DNA of 64,000 bases. Source: Buxus sempervirens. Taxonomy: Eukaryota; Streptophyta; Magnoliopsida; Buxales; Buxaceae. Shown here in pieces: positions 14,101-25,239 of this stretch (position 1 is the stretch's first letter; each line of letters opens with the position of its first letter). Where the stretch lies: positions 39,040,213-39,104,212 of the forward strand of contig OX387185.1 of NCBI GenBank assembly GCA_947561395.2, written 5' to 3'. Under the pieces are notes generated by a model. It did no database searches, was not told the DNA's origin, and saw nothing but the letters and a program-made list of their open reading frames with translations. Both the position numbers and the translations under genes were made by a program.

Positions 14101-14110
14101 GGCCTTTCAT
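2190..14110 (-). CDS. ABC1/UbiB-family atypical protein kinase (ADCK1-like), 3' part off the window
   Basis: Ten exons were assembled by GT-AG sites and frame continuity: 14110-13898, 13790-13707, 12261-12121, 12045-11975, about 11367-11275, 7442-7365, 6868-6802, 2780-2695, 2582-2532 and 2237-2190. Together they give about 311 residues. The N-terminus has a hydrophobic stretch that may target or anchor it in an organelle membrane. Hallmarks are visible: the KxGQ motif (YVKAGQ), the Ala-rich loop PIAAASIAQVHRA replacing the usual Gly-loop, the VAIK-like lysine segment, VQYPGLE, and ExD in LELDF. ABC1 kinases act in plastids or mitochondria on prenyl-quinone and lipid metabolism. The HGDPHPGN catalytic segment is not in the window, so the gene runs past base 1. 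The exon 5 edge may be off by one base. The MULE insertion ends about 75 bp upstream of the start codon. Confidence 0.87.
2845..2880. repeat. (AAT)n(AAG)n microsatellite
   Basis: A run of AAT units passes directly into AAG units, in the ABC1-kinase intron between the exons at 2695-2780 and 6802-6868. Confidence 0.9.
3715..4056 (+). mobile_element. L1-type LINE ORF2 fragment
   Basis: Translation of 3821-4056 (with about 100 bp upstream in another frame) resembles the linker between RT and zf-RVT in plant L1 ORF2: G-R-x-xxxWHEKWHSKPPI, then ...VSNIIQDNRWCLP. It ends where the minus-strand LINE begins. It lies inside an ABC1-kinase intron and is dead. Confidence 0.6.
4095..5650 (-). mobile_element. 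Minus-strand L1-type LINE 3' end, split by a TIR element
   Basis: Minus-strand translation of 5640-5490 gives the end of a LINE zf-RVT region (a WTIWVQRNRRIFQNKE block, as in the copy at 242-1379). Its 3' untranslated part resumes at 4327 and ends near 4095 with ...CTGATAAAATATATATA. Between the two halves lies the 1159-bp AT-rich TIR element, so the LINE was here first. Confidence 0.65.
4328..5486. mobile_element. AT-rich PIF/Harbinger-like non-autonomous element
   Basis: The ends are inverted: GGTGGCGTTTGGTGGGCAT at 4328 and, reverse-complemented from 5486, GGGGGCATTTGGTGGGCAT; similarity continues inward (ATCTGGATTCT). Both sides carry the 3-bp duplication TTA (4325-4327 and 5487-5489), the classic Harbinger target. 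The interior from about 4540 to 5290 is almost pure A and T, with many short inverted TAATATTA-like runs and no ORF. The length of 1159 bp is long for a MITE. Confidence 0.8.
5690..6490 (+). mobile_element. RTE-type LINE remnant with internal tandem duplication
   Basis: The 3' part (about 6230-6470) reads as a broken RWFGNGRPR...VKRISIF stretch with a TTGTTATTGTTG tail, matching RTE-like C-termini. Upstream, a segment of about 219 bp is present twice (from 5847 and from 6066, both starting ATCAAAATACTAGG), so the relic was tandemly duplicated after or before insertion. Confidence 0.55.
7579..7632 (-). pseudogene. Decayed duplicate of the ABC1-kinase VQYPGLE exon
   Basis: The minus strand repeats the exon at 7442-7365 (the core ATGAAAATAGA.ACTGCAAC.ATGTCTAT is shared), but the copy has lost the AG acceptor and the reading frame. 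It lies about 200 bp upstream of the intact exon. Confidence 0.6.
8499..8580. repeat. 41-bp tandem duplication
   Basis: Two adjacent copies of a 41-bp unit starting TCTCAATCATACCAATTG, differing by one base (GCAGG versus GCTGG). They lie in a kinase intron. Confidence 0.85.
8882..9348. repeat. 232-bp tandem duplication
   Basis: Copy 1 (8882-9113) and copy 2 (9114-9348) share long blocks such as TGACTTGAAATTCCTTGC and GTGAATCAATGTCACTGGAT with scattered differences. No coding potential is seen. The rest of the kinase intron 7443-11274 is AT-rich with nothing else recognised. Confidence 0.85.
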
Positions 14111-14195
14111 GGACGCTGTGCGGTGTTGATTTCCGGAAAGTAGCCGTTATAGAGAGAAGCAGATGGCAGTGACCTGTTGTACTGCACTGCTGTTG
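14111..14195 (-). promoter_or_regulatory. Remaining 5' leader of the ABC1 kinase up to the MULE insertion
   Basis: Only 85 bp separate the presumed ATG (14110) from the MULE terminus at 14196, of which 14185-14195 is the target duplication. Any original promoter farther upstream now lies beyond 34980. Inferred from position only; no TATA motif was identified in this stub. Confidence 0.5.
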
Positions 14196-14350
14196 CGCGC
14201 GGATCCTCTGTGAAGCGCATCGCCTGTGAAGCAAAGGCATCCTCTGTGAAGCGCAATCCAACGGACCAGAATAAGCGAAGGTTATAATAGTAATTTTGAT
14301 CCAAACGCTTAAAAAACTATTAAAACTCTCCTCGGCTCTCTCCTCGGCAA
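14196..14350 (+). repeat. Left terminal inverted repeat of the MULE
   Basis: It matches the reverse complement of 34815-34969 with one difference (GGACCAG versus GGACTAG). Weaker similarity continues inward to about 14560. The first 60 bp hold three direct repeats of a CCTCTGTGAAGCGC / CCTGTGAAGC unit, possible transposase-binding sites. Confidence 0.93.
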
Positions 14351-15443
14351 GACGAAAACGCGCGAAACATTTATATTATTTAACTTATAATCTTGTCCAC
14401 GTCCGAACTTTCTCTGTTCTTACTCAGACATTTCTGTGTTTACTCCGACATTGGCGGGAAAGGTGCTGTCTTTACTCTCACTTCGAAGAAAAGGAAGGCA
14501 GCTACCACAGTTCCACTTCCAAGTGTTAAAGAAGAAGGGACCACCACTCACTCCACCATTATGGGTTTCTATTTAAGACTCCAACAACCAATGTAAACCA
14601 GGTACATAAACAGATTTTTGGCCTTTTCCATTAATGTCAACCCCCGAAGATGGTGGAACCTTAAATAAATTGAAATGATGGTCGGGCGAACAATGCCGCG
14701 CCGCCACACATCGACAGGGTACGCCCAGAAATAAACAGCTGTCAAATAAGCCATTACCACCCCCGAACAAGCCTTAGGTACCCACCGAAAAAATGTGAGG
14801 TTCACCACAATTAAGCCTAGGTACACACCATAAGAACCTGTAGGTACCCACCAAAAAACCGCCAATAATGCCCTAGGTACCCCCAATTAAGCCAAAATAA
14901 GGCATAGGTACCCAAGAAATTGTCGTAGGTATCCCAAATCGTCTGGCACCGATTAATCCTGGGATTTAATCGTGATGAAACAGAGACTTCATGTTCTCTG
15001 GAGAGTTAATCGGGACAGTCGCGATTAATCTTGAGATTAATCGCGAGACCTAATCTTGACTGGCGATTAGTCGTGGATGCTAATCGCGGATCTCACGATT
15101 AATCTCTGGGCTAATCGCGCGGACATGTTTTGTCTTTTTTTTGACTTTATTTGTTGCCAGTATATTCTATCTTATTTTAACCAAACCTATGGGAATGAAG
15201 AAGGTCCAAAACTTATGTACCACCTTCGTACCCTTGGCGTACCGTAAAAATAATTCGTAGGTACCATGTGTGTAGGTACTAAGAAATTATTCCGACGTAC
15301 TCAAGTTTTGTAATAAGCCGTCAAAATACACCAACTTGGCACATGGTTGAAGAGAATGGTTACCCTGTGATGTTCATGGGTACTATATATTGTTATTAGT
15401 ATGATATTCTAAGTGGAATATCTGTTTTATGTTGTAGGGACAA
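14351..15443. other. MULE left subterminal spacer with GGTACC and GATTAATCG motifs
   Basis: From 14750 to 14935 TTAGGTACCC-type motifs recur about every 20-40 bp. From 14945 to 15120 there are many GATTAATCG or inverted CGATTAATC motifs. From 15210 to 15300 GTACC motifs return. No convincing ORF. The 3' part likely holds the transposase leader, since an intron-like acceptor (TATGTTGTAG) sits just before the ATG at 15444. Confidence 0.7.
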
Positions 15444-18179
15444 ATGGAGCAAGTCATTTGTACAAGTGGAAGTGAGCAATTAAGTGGAGATGAGGTTAGT
15501 GATGATATAGCGGATATAAATACAGTGCCTAGAGTTGTAAGAGCACTAAGGTTCGATGACGGCGAAGGGCATACTCAAAATTTTAGGCCATCCGTGGGAA
15601 TGGAGTTCCCATCTACCGATGAAGCGTATAGATTTTACAATGCTTATGCAGCACAGAAGGGCTTCAGTATTCGAAAGAGTACGAGCTGGAAAAGTCGGAA
15701 AGATGGTAAGGAGTTGTGTAGGAAGTTTTGTTGCTATAAAGAAGGGAAGAAGGGAATAGACAAACGGGATAAAGATGTGAAGAACCCTAGAAAGGAAACA
15801 CGTACGGGTTGTTTGGCACACATGAGTGTGAAAGCTCAAGACAATGGCATGTATTTTGTAGCGAGCTTTGAGGACGAGCATAATCATGAGGTTGTTACCC
15901 CAAGTAAGGTCCACATGCTACCTTCACAGAGGAAAGTTACAGAGGCGCAATTAGCAGAAATTGTATTAGCAGAAAGCAGTGGCATACGACCAAAGCATGC
16001 TTTTGAGTTCATGGGTAGAGAAGCCGGCGGAAGAGAGAATTTGGGCTTCCTACCTATTGACCATAAGAACCAGATTCGTGACAGACGGAGAGCAATGAAA
16101 GTAGGAGACGGATCAAGGTTATTAATTTATTTTGAAGGACAACTGATTGACGATCCGTCTTTCTTTTATGCTGTACAAGTTGATGAGAACAATGAAATAA
16201 CAAACTTTTTCTGGGCTGATCGGAAGATGCAAGAAGACTACAATAATTTTGGAGATGTTGTTTGTTTTGATACAACTTATAGGACAAACGAAGCTCAAAG
16301 GCCATTTGCACCATTGGTTGGAGTCAACCATCACAGACGAATGGTAGTGTTCGGAGCTGCAATGCTTTATGATGAGACGAAGGCATCCTTTGTTTGGTTG
16401 TTTGAAACATTTATAAAGGCAATGAATGGGAAAGGGCCAGTTACCATCTTGACAGACCAAGATGCAGCTATGTCAGCTGCAATTGCTTTTGTTTTGCCGA
16501 ACACGTATCATCGGTTATGTGTATGGCATTTGCACCAAAATTCATTGAAGCATCTCGGTCACATATTCCAAACGAGAACCTCCTTTTCATCTGATTTCAA
16601 TCGGTGTATATATGATTACGAGGAAGAGGCTGAGCTCTTGGAAGCGTGGGATGCAATGATTCAAAAATACGATCTCCAAGACAATGAGTGGCTGAAGGGC
16701 ATATTTAAGATAAAGGAGAAATGGGCCCTTGTATATGGAAGAACTACATTTTGTGCTGACATGAAGAGCACCCAACTGAGTGAAAGCTTCAACAGCCGGT
16801 TAAAGAAATACACGAAGTACAACATGGACGTCTCGTGTTTTTTCCAGCATTTTGCAAGGCTTTTGGATGATATCCGTTACAAGGAACAGGAAGACAATTA
16901 TAATATGAGCCAGCGTATTCCAAGAATGATGGCGGAAATCATCATATTAAAGCATGGAAGGGAGGTATACACACCGAAGCTGTTTGAGATTTTTCAATCG
17001 GAATATGCAAAAGCTCAGAATCTTGTTGTTAATGAGACTTCACATACTGAGACATCCAAAATCTATAAAGTTAGCTTATTTGATAATCCTCGAGGGCATG
17101 TTGTTACAGTTAACACTGAGGATGATATGTTGAAATGCAGTTGCCGTAAGTTTGAATTTGTTGGGATTTTGTGTAGCCATGCACTCAAAGTACTTGACAT
17201 GCGAAATATTAAGAGGATCCCAAGTCAATACATATTAAAGCGGTGGACAAAGGATGCAAAGGGTTGCAGCCCAAGTTATAGTCGTATGTCAGATGAGGAA
17301 GTGGCAAAGCTGTCCTTGGTTAAACGGTACAGAGAACTTTGCCATAATGCCGTTAAATTATCAGCAATTGCTGCCGAAACTTTCGAGGCATATGAATGTG
17401 CTGCGAATGGGCTGGCCATTTTAATGACTGAAGTTGGAAATGTGCTGAAGAACAAGCCTCCGAGCACAGTGGATGTGAATGAAGGAGAGAATTGATCTGA
17501 AAATATCCAAATCACCGTTGCTGGACTGAAGAGGAAGCCGGGTCGAGGTCGTAGTGGACGTCGACCAAAACATTTTTCAGAAAGGGCTCCAAAGAGCAAG
17601 AGGAACCATGACAGACCAGCTCAAACGGCAAATACAATTCAGACTCAAACTCCACCACAAACACAATATGCAAGTCAAAGCTCTGGATGGAGTGAGACAA
17701 TGGTATAATACTTACCTCATAATAATGTATTTGTTTTATCATATCATGATTATGGTTTTATGGGGGATTTCTTATTTTTTATGAATTTTATGTATTCCAT
17801 AGGCCTCTCATCAGTTTCGAACAGATGGAGTGGTGACGGGAATGCAATCGAGAACATATCCTATGGCTGAATATGCAATTTTGTCTCCATTCCAACAACC
17901 TGGTACTTACACACAGCTACTGCGGGTATATTTTCTAGAAGATCCTACTCTTCAATACTTTTTGAAGACTTTCAATGCTTTGCAATGACATTCCATTAAT
18001 GACAGGAATCAATGAGTCCAAACATATTCCAAGAATCCAACTCAAGCAATACTGTTGGCCAGAATCAATTTGGCTCCTGTTCAAGCTCTACTGTAGGGAG
18101 ATCTCCAGGAGTTTATAGTCGAGATGGGAGCGTATATCGTCAAGAAGGAGATTTAGATCATTTCCCTGGAGATTTGTGA
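15444..18179 (+). CDS. FAR1/FHY3-like MULE transposase, in-frame TGA before its C-terminus
   Basis: The first exon encodes 683 residues up to a TGA at 17493-17495. FAR1-type DNA-binding domain: about residues 52-165 (C92, C96, C97, C123, H146, H148). MULE transposase domain: about 270-370, with candidate DDE residues D276 (FDTTY), D338 (LTDQD) and E447 (SESFN). SWIM zinc finger: C565, C567, C577, H579. It would bind the TIRs and cut and move the element in the nucleus. After the TGA the same frame stays open to 17702 and continues without shift through exons 17803-17925 and 18006-18179 with good GT-AG sites. The tail is basic (KRKPGRGRSGRRPK, AT-hook-like), then Ser/Gln-rich. So the TGA looks like a recent nonsense change or a readthrough stop. 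The 683-aa product keeps every catalytic domain. Confidence 0.9.
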
Positions 18180-19109
18180 TTCTTTTGTATATTGGTACGA
18201 CAAGAAAGGGGGAGTGAATTGTGTGTATTGAATGTGTTGACAGTGTTAGTCCTGTAATTATATTGTTCTTGTAGTGCAATGTAAGTGTTCATTTTTTCTA
18301 ATTGTACAAGGATGTGTATGTACCAAATGTATACTTCCAGTGGAATGAGAATCGCAATTTTGAGTTAATTATTTAGTTCTGTTAATTGGTTAATATTTTC
18401 AGAGCTTCTTTCTGTTCCTCTTGCAAGTACATCCCAAATAAAAATAAGGTTCCCCCATTAATAACACAGGTACATCCAACATCAACCCTTAGGCGCCACC
18501 CATAATGGCTCCCAAAACCCCCCAATATATAAATTTTGTACACCCCAACTGAAGAGTTAAGGTATCCCCTGAAACAACAATAAGAACCCACCCATCTGGA
18601 CCTTAGGTACCGTAGATTACGCGTTAGGTACCCAGAATCATGCTTTAGGTACCCCACAAATAAGCGCAAGGTACCCGCTGCACAAATAGCATGACGCGCG
18701 TACCTGGGATATCAACGCCCGAACGTTGCAGTACGAATTGGTGATTGAGATTTCAACGCGCGAACGTTGGTTCGTAACGTCCGCGCGTTATAAGGAAATT
18801 CTTCCTACTTCCTAACGTACCACTTTGTTCCCTGTAATTATGCCCTTGTCCTCAAGGAATCCCCCCAATGATGCCTTAGGTAGCCCCCAAATGAGGCCTA
18901 CGGTGCACCGCCAATCATCTTTTCAAAGAAGGAACTGATTCGGAGTAGATTGATGGACAAAGTTATATCAAATGGAAACAACAGAGGATTATGATGCTGT
19001 AATTACGAATACTTTTACTATGGGAAATGAGTACATTCTACACATCTGAGTTGCGTTGAGATAAAGACATTTATATCCAAAACATAGAAGTACGTCTAAA
19101 ATCAGGACA
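18180..19109. other. MULE spacer with GGTACC motifs and one CGCG core
   Basis: GTACCC motifs recur at 18440-18680 and again near 18860-18910. Between them (about 18695-18800) lie CGCGCGAACGTT and AACGTCCGCGCGTT palindromic sites. No gene seen. The 3' ends of the converging transposase and minus-strand gene probably fall here. Confidence 0.6.
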
Positions 19110-20474
19110 CTATGGTGCAATGTCATCGTCATCAGACCCGGGAAGTGGTGGGAGGGATGGAGTCTGCTGAGTGGAGCAAGTGAAGAGATGAGTCACTATC
19201 TTCACGGCTTTCTTGACCAGCTTCTTTAGTCCACCAACTTCATGAGTGATAGATTCCTGAAACATTCCAAAATCACGTCGTAGACTGCCAAAATCCTCTC
19301 GAATCTCTCCAACATCTTGGCTAAGCCTACGAAAGGCTTCTGACGACGGTCCACGTCGTGAATATGTCTTGAAAGAGCTGGGTTGAGAAGTGGGTGGACG
19401 AGGATGTGATGACGAAGGTTGTGCTGGCTCTGCTTCCTCTCTTTGTTGTGGCTGCTGTTGGTGCGCCATTGATTCTTCGGATCTCTGAGCCGCGTGACAG
19501 TGGTGGTGCAAAGGTGCAAGTTGCATTTGATTTAGATTCATCTGTGAAAATTGCCTTGAAATAACCATGGAATCAGGAGGTCCACGTAAACCAAACCTCA
19601 TCCCAATCCTGGTCATAAGATAGGCAAACGGAAGGGCTCTGGGACGAGATGAATGGACAACTTGACATATATGTCTGCAAATGAATGTGGGCAGACAAAG
19701 GCGCGTCCGAGTAATGAGACGGTAGAGAAGGAAGACCATGGGCTTGGTCAGCTCGAACTTATTACCGCACCTAGGATAGACATTGAATGTGAAGATGAGA
19801 TGGAGTATTCTATACGCAGGGAAGAGCTGATTAGCTTGAAGCACAGTCTTTTTCCATGGTGCATCAATCCCACACAGACATTGAGTGGCCTCAGCAAGTT
19901 CCTCTTGCGTTGGTGGGTTCAGGAAACGGATCTCTGATCTAGGTATACCCATTAGATCACTTATCAAGTCAGGTGTGACAGTATATGTAGAGTCTGCCAC
20001 TTTGATCTCAAATGCAGGCTCACAAAAAGGAGGGGTGGACAAGTTACGGGATCCGGCATAAAGTTGAGCAACAGTCGAGGAGTTGGCAGCATCCCCCCAA
20101 TCTAGAATGCCGGACCAACCAACAGCTTCCAGAATCTGTACAATACCATATGGTTCTAAACATGATCTAAGAACCGGTTTCTTAACAATCAAGGGTCGCT
20201 GCTGAATCTGCTCGGCTTCAGAAGGTGCAGACGATGAATTATCAGGAGAATAAGGCTCCCTGTGGATGGTAGACTGAGAGGGATTGGGTTCCTCTGTCTC
20301 AGAAGGGCTGTAATGAGAGCCGGAAGATAATGAGGGACTTGCAGGTGCAGGAGTCCTATCCCTTCTCCTCTTATGGCGCATGCTAGAATTCTTTGTTCGA
20401 GGCATGATTTGAGAAAATGACAGAGAACAAAACAATGTTCGACACAACTCACAGTGGAAACTTGGTGGAGCCAA
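19110..20474 (-). CDS. Putative plant transposon protein (Transposase_32-like), MULE gene
   Basis: Single open frame of 454 aa. A second Met at 20405 (MPRTKNSS...) is an equally good start and would drop 23 residues. After a basic, Ser/Pro-rich N-terminus, residues about 100-305 resemble the plant 'putative plant transposon protein' family (an LMGIPRSE motif and a following helical region). The C-terminal third is Gln/Ser/Pro-rich, then amphipathic and probably coiled coil (about 365-430), ending in an acidic tail (GSDDDD). The family often rides in plant transposons, and its biochemical role is not established. It is a distant paralogue of the gene at 27086. A TATA-like box lies upstream (20669-20677). 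Confidence 0.7.
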   Translation of the reverse strand: MAPPSFHCELCRTLFCSLSFSQIMPRTKNSSMRHKRRRDRTPAPASPSLSSGSHYSPSETEEPNPSQSTIHREPYSPDNSSSAPSEAEQIQQRPLIVKKPVLRSCLEPYGIVQILEAVGWSGILDWGDAANSSTVAQLYAGSRNLSTPPFCEPAFEIKVADSTYTVTPDLISDLMGIPRSEIRFLNPPTQEELAEATQCLCGIDAPWKKTVLQANQLFPAYRILHLIFTFNVYPRCGNKFELTKPMVFLLYRLITRTRLCLPTFICRHICQVVHSSRPRALPFAYLMTRIGMRFGLRGPPDSMVISRQFSQMNLNQMQLAPLHHHCHAAQRSEESMAHQQQPQQREEAEPAQPSSSHPRPPTSQPSSFKTYSRRGPSSEAFRRLSQDVGEIREDFGSLRRDFGMFQESITHEVGGLKKLVKKAVKIVTHLFTCSTQQTPSLPPLPGSDDDDIAP

Positions 20475-20668
20475 ACCGTAAACCCCGTATATTTGGCCTT
20501 GAGTTGGAGAGTATACAGGCTTGGAGAACCCTGGAAGAAACAGGAAGTGCGTATACCGTAGATTAATCGTGATTTGGAGGCGAGAGGCAGCAGGAGAACA
20601 GTGGAATAAGGGGACCCATGCGTAGGAAACCCTAGATTACTCGTGAGTACGAAGTGGAGCGAAACCCT

Positions 20669-20677
20669 CTATTTATA
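20669..20677 (-). promoter_or_regulatory. TATA-like box for the minus-strand MULE gene
   Basis: TATAAATAG on the minus strand, about 195-265 bp upstream of the two candidate start codons. It is inside a stretch with GATTAATCG-type motifs (20560-20800). Confidence 0.5.
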
Positions 20678-22067
20678 CACCCAAACATAAACCCTCGCTT
20701 GTGCGCATACAAATAATACATACGGCCGCACGATTAGTCGTACAAATCAATAGATTAATCGCATGCTTAATCGCCATGTTCCGATTACGCATGGGACCTA
20801 ACCCTGATGAAACAGCGACTTGCTGTATGAAAATATTATATTTTTATGATATAATAATGTGTCTAGAAATCATGGGAAAGGTATTGAATGATGTGAGAGT
20901 TTATAACATTCATGTCACGTTATGAATGTGACTCATGTAAGATATGTGCACGTATTTTTGAACCTTCAATACATACAAATCTGAGTACCCCCTAAAGAAG
21001 GCCATGCTACCCCAGACTTAAGCCCAAGGTACTGTGCAAAGTTTTCCAAAACGTGACCCCATGAAGAGAGAACCAATAGCACAGAGTTGTAGCGAGGTAA
21101 CCCAAGAAATACGACCACGGCACCCCTCAAAAAATTCTAAGGTACATCAGGAAAAAAGCCAAAGGTGCCCCCCAATAATGCCTTACGGTTGCCACAATTA
21201 AGAAGCCAGGTACTGTATGGGTACCCCACATAAAACGCAGGTACCCAAAAAAACATATGAAGGTACCCCATACAATAGCGCGCGAAAGGTCCTTCAGAAA
21301 GCGCGCGCTTCAGTTGTCCTCTTAATCTGGAACGTGCGGGCGTTAAAGACAAACGTCCGCGCGTTGACGTCTGTGCCCCTTTCCTTCTACGGGGTACCTT
21401 ACCTGTAACACAGGGGTACCTTCTTATTATATCAATGGCTACCTTAGTTTTAACTGGGGTACCTGTGGCCTACCCTAATATGCGCGTCTGTGCTTGTACA
21501 TACATGTGTACAAATACATACAAGCAGCCGATACACAACAAAAAATGTACTTACAAGTGTGCAAACAGGAACACACACACATATAAACGCAGGTATATAT
21601 GTGTGTGCGTGGGTACACGTACAGACATGTGTACACATGCCAAGTACGTCATAGGTACCCCAACTAATATGTGGATACCAACGCATAGGGAATCAAGGTA
21701 CCCCATACGTAAGGCGAAGGTACCCAATATGAGGAATTACTAAGAAAAGTTAACGCGCGGACGTTAAAGTTAACGCGCGAGCGTTAAAGCTAATAAAGCG
21801 GCAACGATCTTCTTCGGCCAGAACGTTCGCGCGTTAAAGACCAACGTCCGCGCGTTCACTTCTGTTCCCCTCACCCTCTACCGGGTACCTTCGTTTTGAA
21901 ACCGGGGTACCTTCGTATTATATAGTGCAGTACCTTAGTTTTAATTGGGGTACCAGGGGCCAACCATAATATACGCGTCTATGCATGTACATACATGTGT
22001 ACACATACATACAAGCAAGCCGGTACACACCAAACAATGTACTTACATGTGTGCAAACAAGAACACA

Positions 22068-22945
22068 CATGTACCCAGGTCTGTACATGTGTACACATGT
22101 ACATGATATATGTGTACACAAGTACATGTTCTTTAACGTGTACATGTACGGACATGTGTGCACATGCACACACATGTCTACATCTGTTCAAATGCATGTA
22201 AATGTACATGTATGTGTACAAATGTCCACACATGTACATGTGTGCTCATATTGACATGTGTAAGCGTGTACACATGCACACACATGGGCACATGTGTGTA
22301 CACACACGCACATGTGTACACATATACATATGTGTAAATGTGTACACAGATGACAATGTCCATGTGTACATTTGTAAGGTACATCAGCAAACAAGCCAGA
22401 GGTACCCCCAAATGATAACTTACGGTAGGGACAATTACGAAAACAAGTACGTCATAGGTACCCCACATAAAACGTGGGTACCCCAACAATAACATGACGG
22501 TACCCCACACGTAAGGCGAAGGTACCATATATAAGGAATTACTAGGAAACATTAACGCGCGGACGTTAAGGTCCAACGCGCGCGCGTTAAAGCTATTAAT
22601 GCGCGTCCGACAGCTGTCTAATTCGGCAGGAACGTTCGCGCGTCCATGACCAACGTCCGCGCGTTGACGTCTCTTCCACTTTCCTTCTACAGGGTACCTT
22701 CGCTTTTAAAACAGGGGTACCTTTGTATTATATCCTTGGGTACCTACCTAATATTTGGGGGTACCTGTGTCCTACCATAATTTACGCTCCTGTGCTTGTA
22801 CATACATGTGTACAAATACATGAAAGCAGCCGATACACATCAAAAAATGTAATAACACGTGTGCACAGATGACAATGTCATAGGAACCCCAACTAATACG
22901 TGGGTACCCAAGGATAGGGAATGAAGCTACCCCACACGTAAGGCG
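22068..22945 (+). repeat. Left arm of an internal large inverted repeat
   Basis: Nearly identical by eye to the reverse complement of 25240-26117; the symmetry centre is about 24092 and the spacer about 2.3 kb. The arm holds one cassette core and one ACATGTGTACA array. The two arms differ by only scattered bases. Confidence 0.8.
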
Positions 22946-25239
22946 AAGGTACCATATATAAGGAATTACAAGGAAACATTAACGCGCGGACGTTAAGGTC
23001 CAACGCGGGCGCGTTAAAGCTATTAATGCGCGTCCAACAGCTGTCTAATTCGGCAGGAACGTTCGCGCGTCCATGACCAACGTCCGCGCGTTGACGTCTC
23101 TTCCACTTTCCTTCTACAGGGTACCTTCGCTTTTAAAACAGGGGTACCTTCGTATTATATCCTTGGGTACCCCCCTAATATTTGGGGGTACCTGTGTCCT
23201 ACACTAATTTACGCTCCTTTGCTTGTACATACATGTGTACAAATACATGAAAGCAGCCGATACACATCAAAAAAATGTAGTAACACGTGTGAACAGATGA
23301 CAATGTCATAGGAACCCCAACTAACACGTGGGTACCCAAGGATAGGGAATGAAGCTACCCCACACGTAAGGCGAAGGTACCCAATATGAGGAATTACTAG
23401 GAAACGTTAACGCGCGGACGTTAATGTCGAACGCGCGAGCGTGAAAGTTATTATTGCGCGTGTGACAGCTCTCTTCTTCGGCCGGAACGTTCGCGCGTTA
23501 GAGACCAACGTCCGCGCGTTAACGTCTGTAGCCCTATCCTTCTACTCGGGTACCTTCGTTTTAGCCCCGGGGTACCTTCGTATTATATCTTGTGCTACCT
23601 TAGGTTTAAGTGGGGTACCGGTGGGCTACCCTAAGATATGCTTCGGTACATGTGTACAAATACATACAAGCAAGCCTATACACATCAAAGAATGTTCTTA
23701 CATTTGTGCACACAAGTACACATTTTCCTGTGTGCGTGGGTACACGTACATGTACATGTGTACACACATTTACCTGTACCTGTGCACACACATGTAGATG
23801 TTTACAAATGTACACACATGGGCACATGTTTATACACATATACATGTGTAAACATTGGTACATGTCTACTCATATATAAATGCACATGTACATGTATATA
23901 TGCGTGCACACACATGTACACATGTGTATATGTGTAAACATGGAGATGTATATATGAGTAGACATGTTCACATGTGTATCTGTGCACACATGTATATGTG
24001 TGTAAACATGTTCCCATGTGTGTACAGGTATAAACATGTACATGTATGTACAAAGGTAAAGGTACATGTGTGTACACATGTACATGTACATACATGTTTA
24101 CACATGTACACATGTATGGACATGCACAGAAGCGTATATTAGGGTTGGCCACAGGTACCCCAATTAAAACAAAGGTACCTCAATATATAATACGAAGGTA
24201 TCCCGGCTTCAAAACGAAGGTACCCAGTAGAGGGTAAGGGGGACCGACGTTAAGGCGCGGACGTTGGTCTCTAACGCGCGAACGTTTCGGCCGAAGAAGA
24301 CCGTTGTCGCTTTATCAGCTTTAACGTTCGCGCGTTTGACTTTAACGTCCGCGCGTTAACTTTTCTTAGTAATTCCTCATATTGGGTACCTTCGCCTTAC
24401 GCATGGGGTACCTTCATTCCCTATGCTTGGGTACCAACGTAGTAGTTGGGGTTCCTATGACGTACTTTTCTTCGTAACTGTGCCTAACCATACATTTGTA
24501 CACATACATGTACATTTATATGCATTTGAACAGATGTAGACATGTGTGTACATGTGTACTCATATATGTTTAAACATGTACATTTATATATGAGTAGACA
24601 TGTACCAATGTGCACACATGTAGATGTGTGTAAACATGTGTCCATGTGTGTACATTTGTAAACATGTACATGTGTGTACACAGGTACAGGTACATGTGTG
24701 TACACATGTATATGTACATACATGTTTACACATGTACATGTGTGTACACATGTACATGTACATACATGTTAACACATGTACACATGTGTACATGTACACA
24801 CATGTCTGTACATGTCTACAAATTTCTGTACCTGTAAACATGTACTTGTGTACATGTACGTATACCCACGCACACACATGTGTGTAATTGTGTACACACA
24901 TGTAAGTACATTCTTTGATGTGTATAGGCTTGCTTGTATGTATGTGTACACAAGTAGACACATGTACCGAAGCGTATATTAGGGTAGGCCACAGGTACCC
25001 CACTTAAACCTAAGGTACCACAAAATATAATATGAAGGTACCCAGGTGTTAAGGCGAAGGTACCCCAGTAGAAGGAAAGGGCAACAGACGTTAACCCGCG
25101 GATGTTGGTCTCTAATGCGCGAACGTTCCGGTCGAAGAAGTGAGCTGTCGCACGCGCATTAATAACTTTAACGCTCGCGCGTTCGACATTAACGTCCGCG
25201 CGTTAACGTTTCCTAATAATTCCTCATATTGGGTACCTT

